A DNA stretch of 59,867 nt from Roseospira navarrensis (GCF_009601025.1 NZ_WIVE01000021.1:1-59867); one strand, 5' to 3'. Shown: positions 16,731-25,338, counted from the stretch's first letter. Notes: generated from the letters alone by a model not told the origin. Made by a program: numbers and translations.

Positions 16731-17936
16731 ATGCTTGAAACCTTCACCGTCATCACCGCCCTGGTGGGCGTGCCGTCCCTGTTCCGCGCGGTGGTCGGCC
16801 TGGGCCGGGGCCGCCCCGCCCCCGGCGACGACGAACGGCGGCTGCAACTGGTGCTCAAGGGCGGCAGCCTGGTGGCCATCGCGCTGCTGACCGCCGCCAC
16901 CCTGGGCGTGTTCGGGGCCTGGGCCGTGGCCTTCGCCCTCTGCGCCCTGCTGAGTCTGGTGCGGCCGCGCTGGATGATCCCCGGCGCGCAGTTCGATTCC
17001 AAACAGGGCGCCGCCGCCTATGGCGCCATGGCCGGGCTGATGCTGATCGTCTGGCTGACCATGCCGACGCAGTTCAATCCGTCCGCCGGGGCCACCGAGA
17101 CCCTGGATCTGGTCACCCTCGGCACGCTGCTGGGCGGGCGGGCGTGGCTTTGGTTCGCGCGGCCCGGCGCGCCCTTCCGCAAGCGGCGGGGCCGGCGGCG
17201 CATCGACCTGGAGGACGACCCGGCGGCCCTGGGCGCCGACGGCACGGGTGCCGGGCAGGCCTGGTGGGATCGCGTCTGGAGCCAGCGCAGGGCGCGCGAG
17301 GACGCCAGCTTCGCCGATGCCGCGCCCATGTCCGAGGCCGCAGGCCCCTGGGACGACGCGAGCGGCCGCACGGGCCGGACCGGCCCCTCGGCCGATCCCG
17401 ACCCGGACCCGGCCCCCGATGCCGCACCCGATCCGGCGTCCGATCCCGCCGCCGCCGACGCGGCGCTGGCGGTCCCGGGCTATGACCCGGACCTGCTGCG
17501 CGAGGAACTGGCCGCCTTCCGCGCCAACCGCGCCCTGATCGACCGGGTGGCCATCGCCTGGCCCAGCCATACGGTGTCGGAGGCGCTGATCCACGTCTCG
17601 GTGATCCTGAACGAGACCCGCCGCTTCCTGCAGGATCACCCCGACAAGTACCGCGACATCCGCGCCATCCTGGTGGGCCATGCCGCCACCGCCGCCGACA
17701 TCGCCCGGCTGGTGGACCGCATCAAGAGCACCGGCGAGGTGCTCGACGATCCCGACGGCGTCGCCGAGCGCCTGTTCGCGCTCGCCACCCTGATGCGCGA
17801 GACCCGCCGCAAGTCCACCCAGGCGGAGCGCGACCGCCTGAAGGCCAGCATGGCCGTCATCGACGACGAGTTGAGCGCGCTGTCGGCGGTCAAGGACCTG
17901 CGGGTCCGCATGGCGCGGGAGGGCGACCGCGCCTGA
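16731..17936 (+). CDS. Membrane protein with XpaC-like C-terminal region
   Basis: 401 residues from the ATG at 16731 (MLETFTVITALVG). Four hydrophobic segments lie in the first 150 residues, followed by a basic stretch (KRRGRRRID), a disordered Asp/Pro-rich linker (about 210-245) and a helical C-terminal region with SEALIHVSVILNETRRFLQ and LFALATLMRETRRKS. The C-terminal part and the immediately following telA gene suggest the XpaC/5-bromo-4-chloroindolyl-phosphate-hydrolysis family, which is regularly paired with TelA; the enzymatic name is historical and the true role is unknown. The assignment rests on context as much as motif, so moderate confidence. Confidence 0.6.
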   Translation: MLETFTVITALVGVPSLFRAVVGLGRGRPAPGDDERRLQLVLKGGSLVAIALLTAATLGVFGAWAVAFALCALLSLVRPRWMIPGAQFDSKQGAAAYGAMAGLMLIVWLTMPTQFNPSAGATETLDLVTLGTLLGGRAWLWFARPGAPFRKRRGRRRIDLEDDPAALGADGTGAGQAWWDRVWSQRRAREDASFADAAPMSEAAGPWDDASGRTGRTGPSADPDPDPAPDAAPDPASDPAAADAALAVPGYDPDLLREELAAFRANRALIDRVAIAWPSHTVSEALIHVSVILNETRRFLQDHPDKYRDIRAILVGHAATAADIARLVDRIKSTGEVLDDPDGVAERLFALATLMRETRRKSTQAERDRLKASMAVIDDELSALSAVKDLRVRMAREGDRA

Positions 17937-18024
17937 CATCCGCGCGGGTTCTGGCCCGGGACGGGGCGCTGCGATACAGTCCGAACAGACCATCCGACGC
18001 GACCGACAAAAGGGAGAGTCCGGC

Positions 18025-19140
18025 ATGACCGGCGTGATTCATCTGGGCGGGCCCGAAGCACAGGCCATCGAGACGCTGGGCGCCGAGGGCATGCGCGCCC
18101 CCGACCCGACCGATGCCGCCACAGCCCGGCGGATCGAGGAGATCATGGCCGACATGGACGGCATGGAGCCGGACCGCTTCGCCGTCGGGCCGTCGCGCAT
18201 GGCCGCCGACTACAGCGACCGGGTTCTGGCGCACGTGACGGCCTCGGAACTGGATGGGGTCCACGACAAGCTGGTCGAGCTTCAGATGCTCTACAAGGGC
18301 CTGGGCGCGGATCGCCTGCGCAAGGACAGCCACGGCTTCGTGGGCCGCATGATGTTCAGTTTCCAGAAGGAACTGGAGAAGTTCCGTCAGCGATTCGAGA
18401 GCGCCAAGACCACCGTGGACCGCGTGGTTGCCCAGCTTGAGAAGGACCAGCGCGAAAGCGCCATCGCCATCCAGACCCTCGCCCACATGGGCCAGGAGGT
18501 CACCGGGGCCTTCCGCGAGCTGGCCCTGCATGTCGAGGCCGGCCAGCGCAAGCTGGAGGACTGGCGCGCCCAGGGGCCGTCGAACGCGGGCGCGCCCGAG
18601 TCGGCCGGCACCGAGACCGCGCAGCTCATGGACGCCATGCAACAGCGCGAATGGCAGGAGCGCCTGGACCACTGGGACCGGGTGGTCACCAACCTGACCA
18701 AGACCCGCACCATCATGGGCACGACCATCCCCACCGTCTATCAGACGCTGAAGATGGAACGCGTCGTGATGGAGGAGCTGGGCACGGCCCTGACCCAGTT
18801 CATCCCCGCCATCCGCCAGCAGATCGCCCTGTTCGTCCAGCAGGCCCGGCAGGGCCGCCGCCTGGAGAACCTGAAGGCCACCCGCGAGATGACCGACGAT
18901 GTGCTGCGTCAGGTGGCGGGCCAGTTGGAGGAGAACGCCGACCTGCTGAACGAGCAGATGCGCGAGGGCGGCGTCTCCACCGATGTGCTGCTGGAGATGA
19001 TGGACAGCGTGGCCGGGTCGATCGAGCGCCTGGACCGGCAGGCGACCGAGGCCATGCAGTACCGCCGGGAAAGCCGCGCCAAGCTGCAGGACGCCACGCG
19101 GGCCTTCGCCGAGCGGGTTTCGAAGGTGGCGGCGGGGTAG
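18025..19140 (+). CDS. TelA-family toxic anion (tellurite) resistance protein
   Basis: 371 residues, soluble and almost entirely helical with long coiled-coil segments. Characteristic TelA features: VGRMMFSFQKELEKFRQRF in the first third, then MQQREWQERLDHWDRVVTNL, TIPTVYQTLKME, and a late IRQQIALFVQQARQGRRLENL block. TelA proteins are linked to tellurite resistance and to envelope or antimicrobial stress, with unknown mechanism. The gene follows the XpaC-like gene by 88 bp, with a GGGAGAG ribosome site, and precedes the OB-fold gene by 66 bp, all on plus; likely one operon. Confidence 0.82.
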   Translation: MTGVIHLGGPEAQAIETLGAEGMRAPDPTDAATARRIEEIMADMDGMEPDRFAVGPSRMAADYSDRVLAHVTASELDGVHDKLVELQMLYKGLGADRLRKDSHGFVGRMMFSFQKELEKFRQRFESAKTTVDRVVAQLEKDQRESAIAIQTLAHMGQEVTGAFRELALHVEAGQRKLEDWRAQGPSNAGAPESAGTETAQLMDAMQQREWQERLDHWDRVVTNLTKTRTIMGTTIPTVYQTLKMERVVMEELGTALTQFIPAIRQQIALFVQQARQGRRLENLKATREMTDDVLRQVAGQLEENADLLNEQMREGGVSTDVLLEMMDSVAGSIERLDRQATEAMQYRRESRAKLQDATRAFAERVSKVAAG

Positions 19141-19206
19141 GGGGCGACCGTCCGCTGGCGCCATCCGGGTCGGCCGACGGCGCCCACACAAGGGAGGACC
19201 AGGGTC

Positions 19207-19446
19207 ATGAGGCTGGCTGGACTGTATCGGGGCACGGTGGTCAATGCCCTGGATCCGGAGGCGCGCGGGCGCGTCCAGGTCATGGTGGCCGAGACGGGCG
19301 GGAGCGCGGCGGTGTGGGCGGAACGGTGCGTGCCGCTGGGGGCGGCCCCCGCCGGTCAGGGCGCGGCGGCGGTCGGCGGCCAGGTCTGGGTGATGTTCGA
19401 AGGTGGCGACGCCGCCCGGCCCGTGGTCATGGGCGCTCGGCGGTAG
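19207..19446 (+). CDS. Stand-alone gp5/gpV-like OB-fold protein (phage spike N-domain)
   Basis: 79 residues: RGTVVNALDPEARGRVQVMV, WAERCVPLGA and GGQVWVMFEGGDAARPVVMG. This is the pattern of the N-terminal OB domain of tail-spike proteins (T4 gp5, P2 gpV, VgrG and other contractile injection systems), which attaches the spike to the tube. Normally it is followed by a triplex beta-helix, absent here; the protein ends right after the OB fold. The ribosome site AGGGAGGA and codon use match neighbours, so it is a real gene and not debris. No other phage or injection-system gene lies nearby. It may work with TelA, which is inference. Confidence 0.7.
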   Translation: MRLAGLYRGTVVNALDPEARGRVQVMVAETGGSAAVWAERCVPLGAAPAGQGAAAVGGQVWVMFEGGDAARPVVMGARR

Positions 19447-19465
19447 CGCGGCGGGGCGGCCCTTG

Positions 19466-19774
19466 CTAACGGCCGGCGTCGAAGGCGCTCAGGCGGTGGC
19501 GGCGGCGGCGCAGGCGGCCGGTCACGACCATCATCACACCCGTCAGGCCGACGGCGATCCACGCCGGCAGCATCATCACCGTGGCGGTCACCACGTCGAG
19601 CCAGTGCCCGGACGTGCTGCCCGCGCCGGACGGCAGGCCCGACAGCAGGGTCCAGATGTCGCCCGTCGCCAGGACGGGGCGCGGGCCCGGCCCGAGGGCG
19701 AGCACGGCCTCGGCCGAGGCGGTGATGAACGCCACGGCAATCAGGACCCATCCGAAGAATCGCATCAGAATCAT
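19466..19774 (-). CDS. Small membrane protein, unknown function
   Basis: 102 residues with an N-terminal hydrophobic segment (about 4-27) and a second one (about 62-86), followed by a basic tail RLRRRRHRLSAFDAGR. It runs convergently to the OB-fold gene with 19 bp between stops. The start could be the first Met or the fourth codon (MRFFGW). No family recognised. A GCATTGAAAAAAG motif lies about 80 bp upstream. Confidence 0.55.
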   Translation of the reverse strand: MILMRFFGWVLIAVAFITASAEAVLALGPGPRPVLATGDIWTLLSGLPSGAGSTSGHWLDVVTATVMMLPAWIAVGLTGVMMVVTGRLRRRRHRLSAFDAGR

Positions 19775-19917
19775 TGAGTCCCCGGCTTTTGCACCGATAC
19801 GTGAAGACTGGAGTCCAGAATCTGCGCCTAACAGGCGGATTCCGCAAGGCTTTTTTCAATGCAATTTTATGCAAGGTCGATGGAGTTTGACGCCGGGAGG
19901 GCCGACGCGTCCGGCGG

Positions 19918-19972
19918 CACGGCGGGAGCTTTCCGGGGGCTTTCCGGGGGCTTTCCGGGAGCTTTTTTGGGG
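19918..19972. repeat. Short tandem repeat GGGGGCTTTCC
   Basis: Three to four imperfect copies of an 11-bp unit (GGGGGCTTTCC) just upstream of tRNA-Ser, ending in GCTTTTTTGGGGC. Its role is unknown; simple expansion is likely. Confidence 0.6.
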
Positions 19973-20044
19973 CAGGAAAGCCGTTGCATCGGCCGGACGC
20001 CTTCGGTATTGTCCGGCGCTCTCCGGGTCAGCCCGGAACCGTGT

Positions 20045-20137
20045 GGAGGGATGGCCGAGCGGTCGAAGGCGCACGCCTGGAAAGTGTGTATACCGTGAAG
20101 AGCGGTATCGAGGGTTCGAATCCCTCTCCCTCCGCCA
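20045..20137 (+). tRNA. tRNA-Ser (anticodon GGA)
   Basis: Class II tRNA with complete cloverleaf: acceptor GGAGGGA pairs with TCCCTCC, D-arm with GCCGAGCGG, anticodon loop CTGGAAA (anticodon GGA) on an ACGCC-type stem, a long variable arm (TATACCGTGAAGAGCGGTATC), T-arm GAGGG-TTCGAAT-CCCTC, discriminator G and encoded CCA. It decodes UCC and UCU. Confidence 0.97.
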
Positions 20138-20148
20138 GTTCCCAAGAG

Positions 20149-20196
20149 CCCCGCACTGCCGTTGATGGGACGGTGTGCGGGGTCTTTCGTTTTCTT
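20149..20196 (+). terminator. Intrinsic terminator of tRNA-Ser
   Basis: Stem CCCCGCAC / GTGCGGGG extended by TGCCG/CGGTG pairing, followed by TCTTTCGTTTTCTT, 12 bp after the tRNA. Confidence 0.85.
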
Positions 20197-20630
20197 CCGT
20201 GCCTCTCCGATGTGGGCCGGAAGGGCGGCCCCCCGGATAGTGACACGCGGTCCCGCCCTCGACCGCGAACACGGCGGGCACACCGTGCGATTCCGCCGAA
20301 ATCGGCTTGGCGGCATCGCGCGGTTGTGCCAAATTCATTGCGAGACGGATACAATCCCGCCGATCACGGACCCCAACGGCCCGCCCCTTCGCCCCCCGCC
20401 CCCAACAGACGGCCCCGCACTCCAACAATGGCGTGGGAGACGGCCTGACCGCCGTCTCGGTCGGCCCGGCCGGAGTCCGGCTCGCATCCGGTCAGGCGGG
20501 GGTTGCGTGAGCGGAATGGGCGAGTTCCGCGCGGCGCGGCGTGGCATCCTGTCGGAGCGTCGGCGGCGGCGAGGGCAACCGGCCTTCGGCCCCGGGGACG
20601 CATCATCGCAATCGAGGGAGACCAAACACG
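20197..20630. other. Intergenic stretch upstream of the acetate-type transporter gene
   Basis: 434 bp without a credible gene. It should contain the transporter promoter; a TACAAT hexamer at 20350-20355 is the best -10, but no good -35 stands 16-18 bp upstream. Confidence 0.5.
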
Positions 20631-21197
20631 ATGGCGGACGAGAAACTCGGCAACCCGGCGGTGGTGGGCCTGGGCGGGTTCGGCCTGACCACCATGGTCC
20701 TGCAGTTCCACAACGTCGGCTGGATGCCCAGCGTGGGCCCGGTGGTGTGGCTGGGGCTGATCTTCGGCGGCCTGGCGCAGTTGATCGCCGGGCTGCAGGA
20801 AATGAAGACCGGCAATAACTTCGGCTATTGCGCCTTCAGCGGCTACGGGGCGTTCTGGATCGCGCTCGGCATGCTGTTCCTGGGCAACCACTTCGAGGTG
20901 TTCCAGGCCAGCACCACGGACGTGGGCTGGTTCCTGGTGGCCTGGACCATGTTCACCGCGATCCTGTGGGTCGGCGCCCTGCGCATTCACGGCGCGATGG
21001 CCTTCACGTTCACCACGCTGCTGCTGGGGTTCATCCTGCTGGTCCTGGCCCACTTCGGCTTTCCCGAACTGACCGTGGTCGCCGGCTACGAGCTGATGAT
21101 CTGCGCCGCCTCGGCCTGGTACATGATGGCCCGGATCATCCTGAACGAGATCTACGGCCGCGAGCTGCTGCCCGCCGGCCGCCCGTGGATCAAGTGA
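20631..21197 (+). CDS. GPR1/FUN34/YaaH (SatP) family acetate/succinate transporter
   Basis: 188 residues with six membrane segments. The family signature NPAVVGLGGFGLTTMVLQ stands at residues 7-24, close to the NPAPLGL motif of SatP, and the FGYCAFSGYGAFW segment corresponds to a conserved pore region. It imports acetate or related short acids, probably with protons. The ATG at 20631 follows a GAGGGAG ribosome site. The next gene, 42 bp downstream, encodes a secreted Cache-domain protein; the pairing suggests a transporter with a dedicated periplasmic ligand-binding partner (inference). Confidence 0.88.
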   Translation: MADEKLGNPAVVGLGGFGLTTMVLQFHNVGWMPSVGPVVWLGLIFGGLAQLIAGLQEMKTGNNFGYCAFSGYGAFWIALGMLFLGNHFEVFQASTTDVGWFLVAWTMFTAILWVGALRIHGAMAFTFTTLLLGFILLVLAHFGFPELTVVAGYELMICAASAWYMMARIILNEIYGRELLPAGRPWIK

Positions 21198-21239
21198 GCC
21201 CGCCGCGACACCCCCCCCAGACTCCGGGAGACGATCACC

Positions 21240-21818
21240 ATGCGAAACCACCTGAGAGGCCTGGCCGCGGCGGCGGCGATTGCGCTGGCGGCCCCGGCCA
21301 CCCTGACCGCGACCCTGACCGCGCCCACGCCCGCGTCCGCCGCCGAGGAGACCTCGGCCACCGCCGAAGAGGTCATCACCAAGGTGCTGGAGGCGGCCCG
21401 CTTTCTGCACGACAAGGGCCAGGCCGGCTTCGCCGACTTCAACAACAACGCCCGCTGGGTGTGGAAGGACAGCTACGTCTTCGTGTTCAGTTGCCTGGAC
21501 AACCGCATGATCGCCCACCCGCTGCGGCCCGATCTGGTGGGCCGACCGATCCTCCAGATGGAGGACGAAAAGGGCAACATGCTGTTCCAGGAGCTGTGCG
21601 CGGCCGGCGAGTCGCCCGAGGGCGGCTGGGTCGAATACTGGTGGCCGCGCCCGGGCGAGGCCAAGGCGTCGCGCAAGATCTCCTACACCACCAGCACCGA
21701 GGTCTCATTCCAGCCGGACGTGCGCGTGGCGGCCGGCATCTATGACGACTCCATGAGCCTGGAGGATCTGGACGCCCTGACCGAACGGGCGGTGCGGCCG
21801 AAGAAGGACGCGCCCTGA
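21240..21818 (+). CDS. Secreted single-Cache-domain protein
   Basis: 192 residues. A signal peptide (residues 1-35, ending TPASA) precedes a domain with FADFNNNARWVWKDSYVFVF, IAHPLRPDLVGR and GGWVEYWWPRPGE, the pattern of bacterial single-Cache (sCache_2) sensor domains that bind small carboxylates. There is no transmembrane or output domain, so the protein is free in the periplasm. Same strand and 42 bp behind the SatP-type gene. A role in capturing or sensing the transported acid is inferred. Confidence 0.78.
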   Translation: MRNHLRGLAAAAAIALAAPATLTATLTAPTPASAAEETSATAEEVITKVLEAARFLHDKGQAGFADFNNNARWVWKDSYVFVFSCLDNRMIAHPLRPDLVGRPILQMEDEKGNMLFQELCAAGESPEGGWVEYWWPRPGEAKASRKISYTTSTEVSFQPDVRVAAGIYDDSMSLEDLDALTERAVRPKKDAP

Positions 21819-21889
21819 CGCCCTGGGCGCCCTGTCGGGCTGGTCTTCGGTCGGCCCGAAGCCCGTAGGGTGGGGTCGCCTCGCCCGTT

Positions 21890-21945
21890 TCCCGGGGGGA
21901 AACGCGGCGGGGTACCCCGCCGGGGGCGCGGCATCACCCCCCCCG
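21890..21945. other. Convergent-end inverted repeats
   Basis: Between the Cache gene and the convergent GGDEF-EAL gene lie GTTTCCC/GGGAAAC and the perfect palindrome GGCGGGGTACCCCGCC. They may act as a bidirectional terminator, but no U-tract is present. Confidence 0.35.
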
Positions 21946-24870
21946 CGCCCCGGTCCAGGCGCGGTCCGGCGTCCATTGCGCCGCCCACTGGGGAAAGCGG
22001 TCGGCCGGCATGGGGGGCGCGATGCCGAACCCCTGGGCCAACTCGCAGCCGAGCGCGAGCAGCATCACCCCCTGTTCGGTGGTCTCCACGCCCTCGGCGA
22101 TGACGGTCAGGTCGAAGGCCCGCGCCAGACCGATGACGCCGGAGACGATGGCGTGATCCTCGGCCTCGCGGACCATGTCCAGGATGAACGACTTGTCGAT
22201 CTTCAGGGTGTGGACCGGCAGCAGCTTGAGATAGGTCAGCGACGAATACCCGGTGCCGAAGTCGTCCAGCGCGGCGTGCACACCCAGCGCCCGGCAGGCG
22301 TCGATCAGCTTGGTGATCAGGCGCAGATCGTTGATGGCGGCGGTTTCGGTGATCTCCATCTCCAGACAGAATTCGTGCAGCCGTCCGGCCGTGCGCAGGT
22401 GCTCCTCCAGGCGGGTGACGAAGTTGGCGCTCTGCAGGTGGCGCGGCGCGACATTGACGCTGACCGCCACATCCAGGCCGATCCGGCGCCACATCTCCAT
22501 CTGGCGCAGGACCTCGCCGATGACCCAGTCCCCCAGGGCCACCATCACGTCCTGATCCTCGATCAGCGGCAGGAACTCGCCGGGCGGCAGCAGGCCGCGT
22601 TCGGGGTGGTGCCAGCGGACCAGGGCCTCGGCGCCGACCACCCGGCCGGTGCGCATGTTCACCTTGGGCTGGTAGTGGACCACCAGTTCGTCGTCGGTCA
22701 GCGCGCGCTGGATGCGCTTGATCATGCGCTGCTGCTCGACGATGACCGCGTCCTGGTTGTCGTCGTAGAAGAAGTAGGTGTTCTTGCCGAGCTGCTTGGA
22801 CTTGTACATGGCCTGATCGGCCTGCCGAAGCAGGGTGTCCGTGTCGGTCGCCCGCGCCGGATACAGCGTGACGCCGATGCTGGCGGTCACCGTGACCTGA
22901 TGGCCCTCGATGGAGAACGGGCGGCTGACGGTGGCCAGGATGCGTTGCAGGATGCGGATGCAGGCGGTCTGGTCCTGCAGGTCGGCCAGCAGAATGATGA
23001 ACTCGTCGCCGCCCAGGCGGGCCACCGTGTCGTTGCCGCGCAGGGCGTCGCGGAATCGGTCGGCCAGTTCCACCAGCAGTTCATCGCCGGCGCCGTGGCC
23101 GTGGGTGTCGTTGACCGGCTTGAAGCCGTCCACGTCCAGGAAACACACCGCCAGCACACTGTGTTCGCGCTGGGCGCGGGCGAGGGACAGCTTCAGACGG
23201 TCATTGAGCAGCACCCGGTTCGGCAACCCCGTCAGGGCGTCGTAATGGGCGATGCGGTCCAGCTCCGCCTCGTGCCGCTTCACGGCGGTGATATCGACCC
23301 CGACGCCCACGTAGTGCGAGGGATGGCCGCAGCCGTCCAGCACCGCCGAGATGGTCAGTTGCTCCGGAAAGACCTCGCCGCACTTGCGCCGGTTCCAGAC
23401 CTCGCCGCGCCACAGGCCCTCCTCGCGCAGGGCCATCCACATGGCGCTGTAGAACTCCGGCCCGTGGTGCCCCGACTTGAGCAGGGAGGGCGTTCGGCCC
23501 ACCAGCTCGTCGCGGTGGTAGCCGGTGATGCGCACGAAGGCGTCGTTGACCTCCAGGATCACATTGTCGGGGTCGGTGATGACGATGCCTTCCTGGGTGT
23601 TCTCGAACACGCTGGCCAGCAGTTGCAGGCGCACCTCGGCCTTCTTGCGGTCGGTGACGTCCTGGAAGGTCACGGCGAACTGCCCGGGCGCGGGTCGGAA
23701 CGCCCGCACCTCGAACGCCTTGTCGATGTCCTGGCTGTGCATCTCGAAGGCATCGGGTTCGCCGGTCAGGGCGACCCGGCCATAGCGCTCGATCCAGGCC
23801 CTCTCGGTGCCGGGCAGCACCTCCCGCACGCAGCGCCCGATGAGATCGTCGGCGCGCAGGCCCGTCATGGCCTCGAAGGCCGGGTTGACGGCCAGGAAGC
23901 GGTAGTCCACCGGGTGGCCGGCGTCGTCCAGGATGATCTCGTGCAGCGCGAAGCCGTTGATCATCTCGTTGAACAGGGTCTTGTACTTCTCCTCGGCCAG
24001 CAGGCGCTGACTCTCCGCCTGGGCCTCCTGGGCCCGGCGCCGCTCCGTGGTGTCCTGCAGGGTCTCGATGGCCCCGATCAACTCGCCGTCCAGGCCGTGC
24101 AGCGGCGCCGCCGTGAAGAACAGCCAGCGTCCGCCGCCGGGGAAATGGGGGAAGTAATCCTCGGCCTCGAAGGCGCCCTCGATGAACGACGAGGCCGTGT
24201 AGCGGCCATAGTAGCGGTCGTAGTCGGCGCAGCGGGCCTGGTCCAGGATCAGGTCGGCCATCACCGGACGCGGGTGGCCATAGAAGGCGCGCCACTGGTC
24301 CCGGGTGCCGATCATCTCTTCGGCCGGGATGCCCATGATGATCTCGCAGGCCCGGTTCCAGTGCGTGACCCGGTGTTCGGCGTCGATCACGAAGGTCGGC
24401 ACCGGGTTGCCCTGGATGATCTCGGTCAGCAGGCGCTGGCTGGCCTCGCGCTCCATGGCCGGGATCTTGTGGGCGGTGATGTCCACCAGCGTCTGGACGG
24501 CCCCCACGAGGGCCCCCGCGTCGTCGTGCAGGGGGGCCGCCGCCCCGGACAGCCACCGGCCCCCCTGGGGCAGGGCGGGATAGTAGCCCTCGGAGTCGTA
24601 GGCGCCAGGGATGGACGAGGGCCAGTGCGTGTCGGGAAACACCGGCGTGATGCCTGTCCCGGCGGCCTCCGCCAGCACCAGATCGGCCAGCAGCGGCCGG
24701 GCCTCGGGATGGAAGACGCGGCGGTGATCCCGTGTTCCGGCCACGGTGTCGGGCGGCACGCCGGTCAGCTCGGCGCAGGCTTGGTTCCAGTGGACGACGC
24801 GATGGTGGACGTCGAGAACAAAGGCAGCAATCGGCAGGCGGCCGATCAGGCTGATCTGGTGACGGTACAT
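21934..24870 (-). CDS. PAS(x4)-GGDEF-EAL cyclic-di-GMP enzyme
   Basis: 978 residues from the ATG at 24870 (MYRHQISLIGRL), preceded by a G-run; an upstream in-frame Met adds 18 residues. Four PAS-type domains: residues about 8-125 and 130-260 are similar to each other (both with HWN near the start and GGRWL near the end), then about 280-395 and 405-520. The GGDEF domain has an intact GGDEF at about 619 and lacks an obvious RxxD I-site. The EAL domain has EALVRW at about 745, DDFGTGYSSL, KIDKSF and IAEGVET, so both catalytic activities look possible. No membrane segment: a cytosolic sensor, likely acting on motility together with PilZ/FliN functions encoded 18 kb away. Confidence 0.92.
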   Translation of the reverse strand: MYRHQISLIGRLPIAAFVLDVHHRVVHWNQACAELTGVPPDTVAGTRDHRRVFHPEARPLLADLVLAEAAGTGITPVFPDTHWPSSIPGAYDSEGYYPALPQGGRWLSGAAAPLHDDAGALVGAVQTLVDITAHKIPAMEREASQRLLTEIIQGNPVPTFVIDAEHRVTHWNRACEIIMGIPAEEMIGTRDQWRAFYGHPRPVMADLILDQARCADYDRYYGRYTASSFIEGAFEAEDYFPHFPGGGRWLFFTAAPLHGLDGELIGAIETLQDTTERRRAQEAQAESQRLLAEEKYKTLFNEMINGFALHEIILDDAGHPVDYRFLAVNPAFEAMTGLRADDLIGRCVREVLPGTERAWIERYGRVALTGEPDAFEMHSQDIDKAFEVRAFRPAPGQFAVTFQDVTDRKKAEVRLQLLASVFENTQEGIVITDPDNVILEVNDAFVRITGYHRDELVGRTPSLLKSGHHGPEFYSAMWMALREEGLWRGEVWNRRKCGEVFPEQLTISAVLDGCGHPSHYVGVGVDITAVKRHEAELDRIAHYDALTGLPNRVLLNDRLKLSLARAQREHSVLAVCFLDVDGFKPVNDTHGHGAGDELLVELADRFRDALRGNDTVARLGGDEFIILLADLQDQTACIRILQRILATVSRPFSIEGHQVTVTASIGVTLYPARATDTDTLLRQADQAMYKSKQLGKNTYFFYDDNQDAVIVEQQRMIKRIQRALTDDELVVHYQPKVNMRTGRVVGAEALVRWHHPERGLLPPGEFLPLIEDQDVMVALGDWVIGEVLRQMEMWRRIGLDVAVSVNVAPRHLQSANFVTRLEEHLRTAGRLHEFCLEMEITETAAINDLRLITKLIDACRALGVHAALDDFGTGYSSLTYLKLLPVHTLKIDKSFILDMVREAEDHAIVSGVIGLARAFDLTVIAEGVETTEQGVMLLALGCELAQGFGIAPPMPADRFPQWAAQWTPDRAWTGARGG

Positions 24871-25032
24871 GCCCCCCCCATCCGGTCGTTGTCGTACACC
24901 CGTTTTGTCTGCAGGCGTGCGCACTGATCCCCCAGGCCGATTGAGGATACTCTACCGCATTCATCCCGGCGTCACGACTGGGCGATTGTTCTGGGGGGCG
25001 CGGTGGAGGGCGCGGCGACGGGGCGATGCCAC

Positions 25033-25063
25033 AAAAAAAAGGGGCCGCGCAGAAGCACGGCCC
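25033..25063 (-). terminator. Orphan intrinsic terminator on minus
   Basis: Read on minus: GGGCCGTGC, loop TTCT, GCGCGGCCC, then eight T residues. Nine-bp stem with one G-U pair; a textbook terminator with no upstream gene on this strand within 2 kb. Confidence 0.85.
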
Positions 25064-25195
25064 AAGTTTAGGGAGGAAACGTCCAAGATACACAACACGG
25101 CTTCGCGGCGCGAAGGGACCCCGTGCTGCAATGCGAAATATGACCCAGCCGGACGCGGCTGTAAAGGGGAAAATTAAAAAATATCAGTGCCTTCT
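25033..25195 (-). ncRNA. Candidate small RNA under PhaR-like motifs
   Basis: Inferred from the orphan terminator at 25033-25063 and the AT-rich, promoter-like stretch near 25165-25220 with two TGCTGCANTGC motifs. The 5' end is a guess. The stretch has no ribosome site plus coding frame. It could instead be the remnant of a lost phasin gene. Confidence 0.35.
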
Positions 25196-25215
25196 TTCTA
25201 TGCTGCACTGCAAAA
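25124..25215. promoter_or_regulatory. Two PhaR/phasin-type TGCTGCANTGC motifs
   Basis: TGCTGCAATGCGAAA at 25124-25138 and TGCTGCACTGCAAAA at 25201-25215, 77 bp apart in the same orientation. They resemble the CTGC-N-GCA operators bound by the polyhydroxyalkanoate regulator PhaR upstream of phasin genes in alphaproteobacteria. No phasin gene is seen adjacent. Confidence 0.4.
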
Positions 25216-25272
25216 AGTTTGAGCACATCAGGGGTTCGAGCGGCCCGCGCGCGCCCGCAGTCCGAGGCGACC

Positions 25273-25338
25273 CGGCCCACGGTCGGCCCCCGGCCCACTG
25301 TCGGCCCCCGGCCCACTGTCGGCCCCCGGCCCACCGTG
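25273..25338. repeat. 18-bp tandem repeat
   Basis: Three full and one partial copies of CGGCCCACTGTCGGCCCC. It is noncoding as far as I can tell. Confidence 0.85.

Noticed and set aside
21976-24927. Open frame of 983 codons on plus opposite the GGDEF-EAL gene
   Set aside because: Antisense shadow with biased Gln/His/Gly composition.
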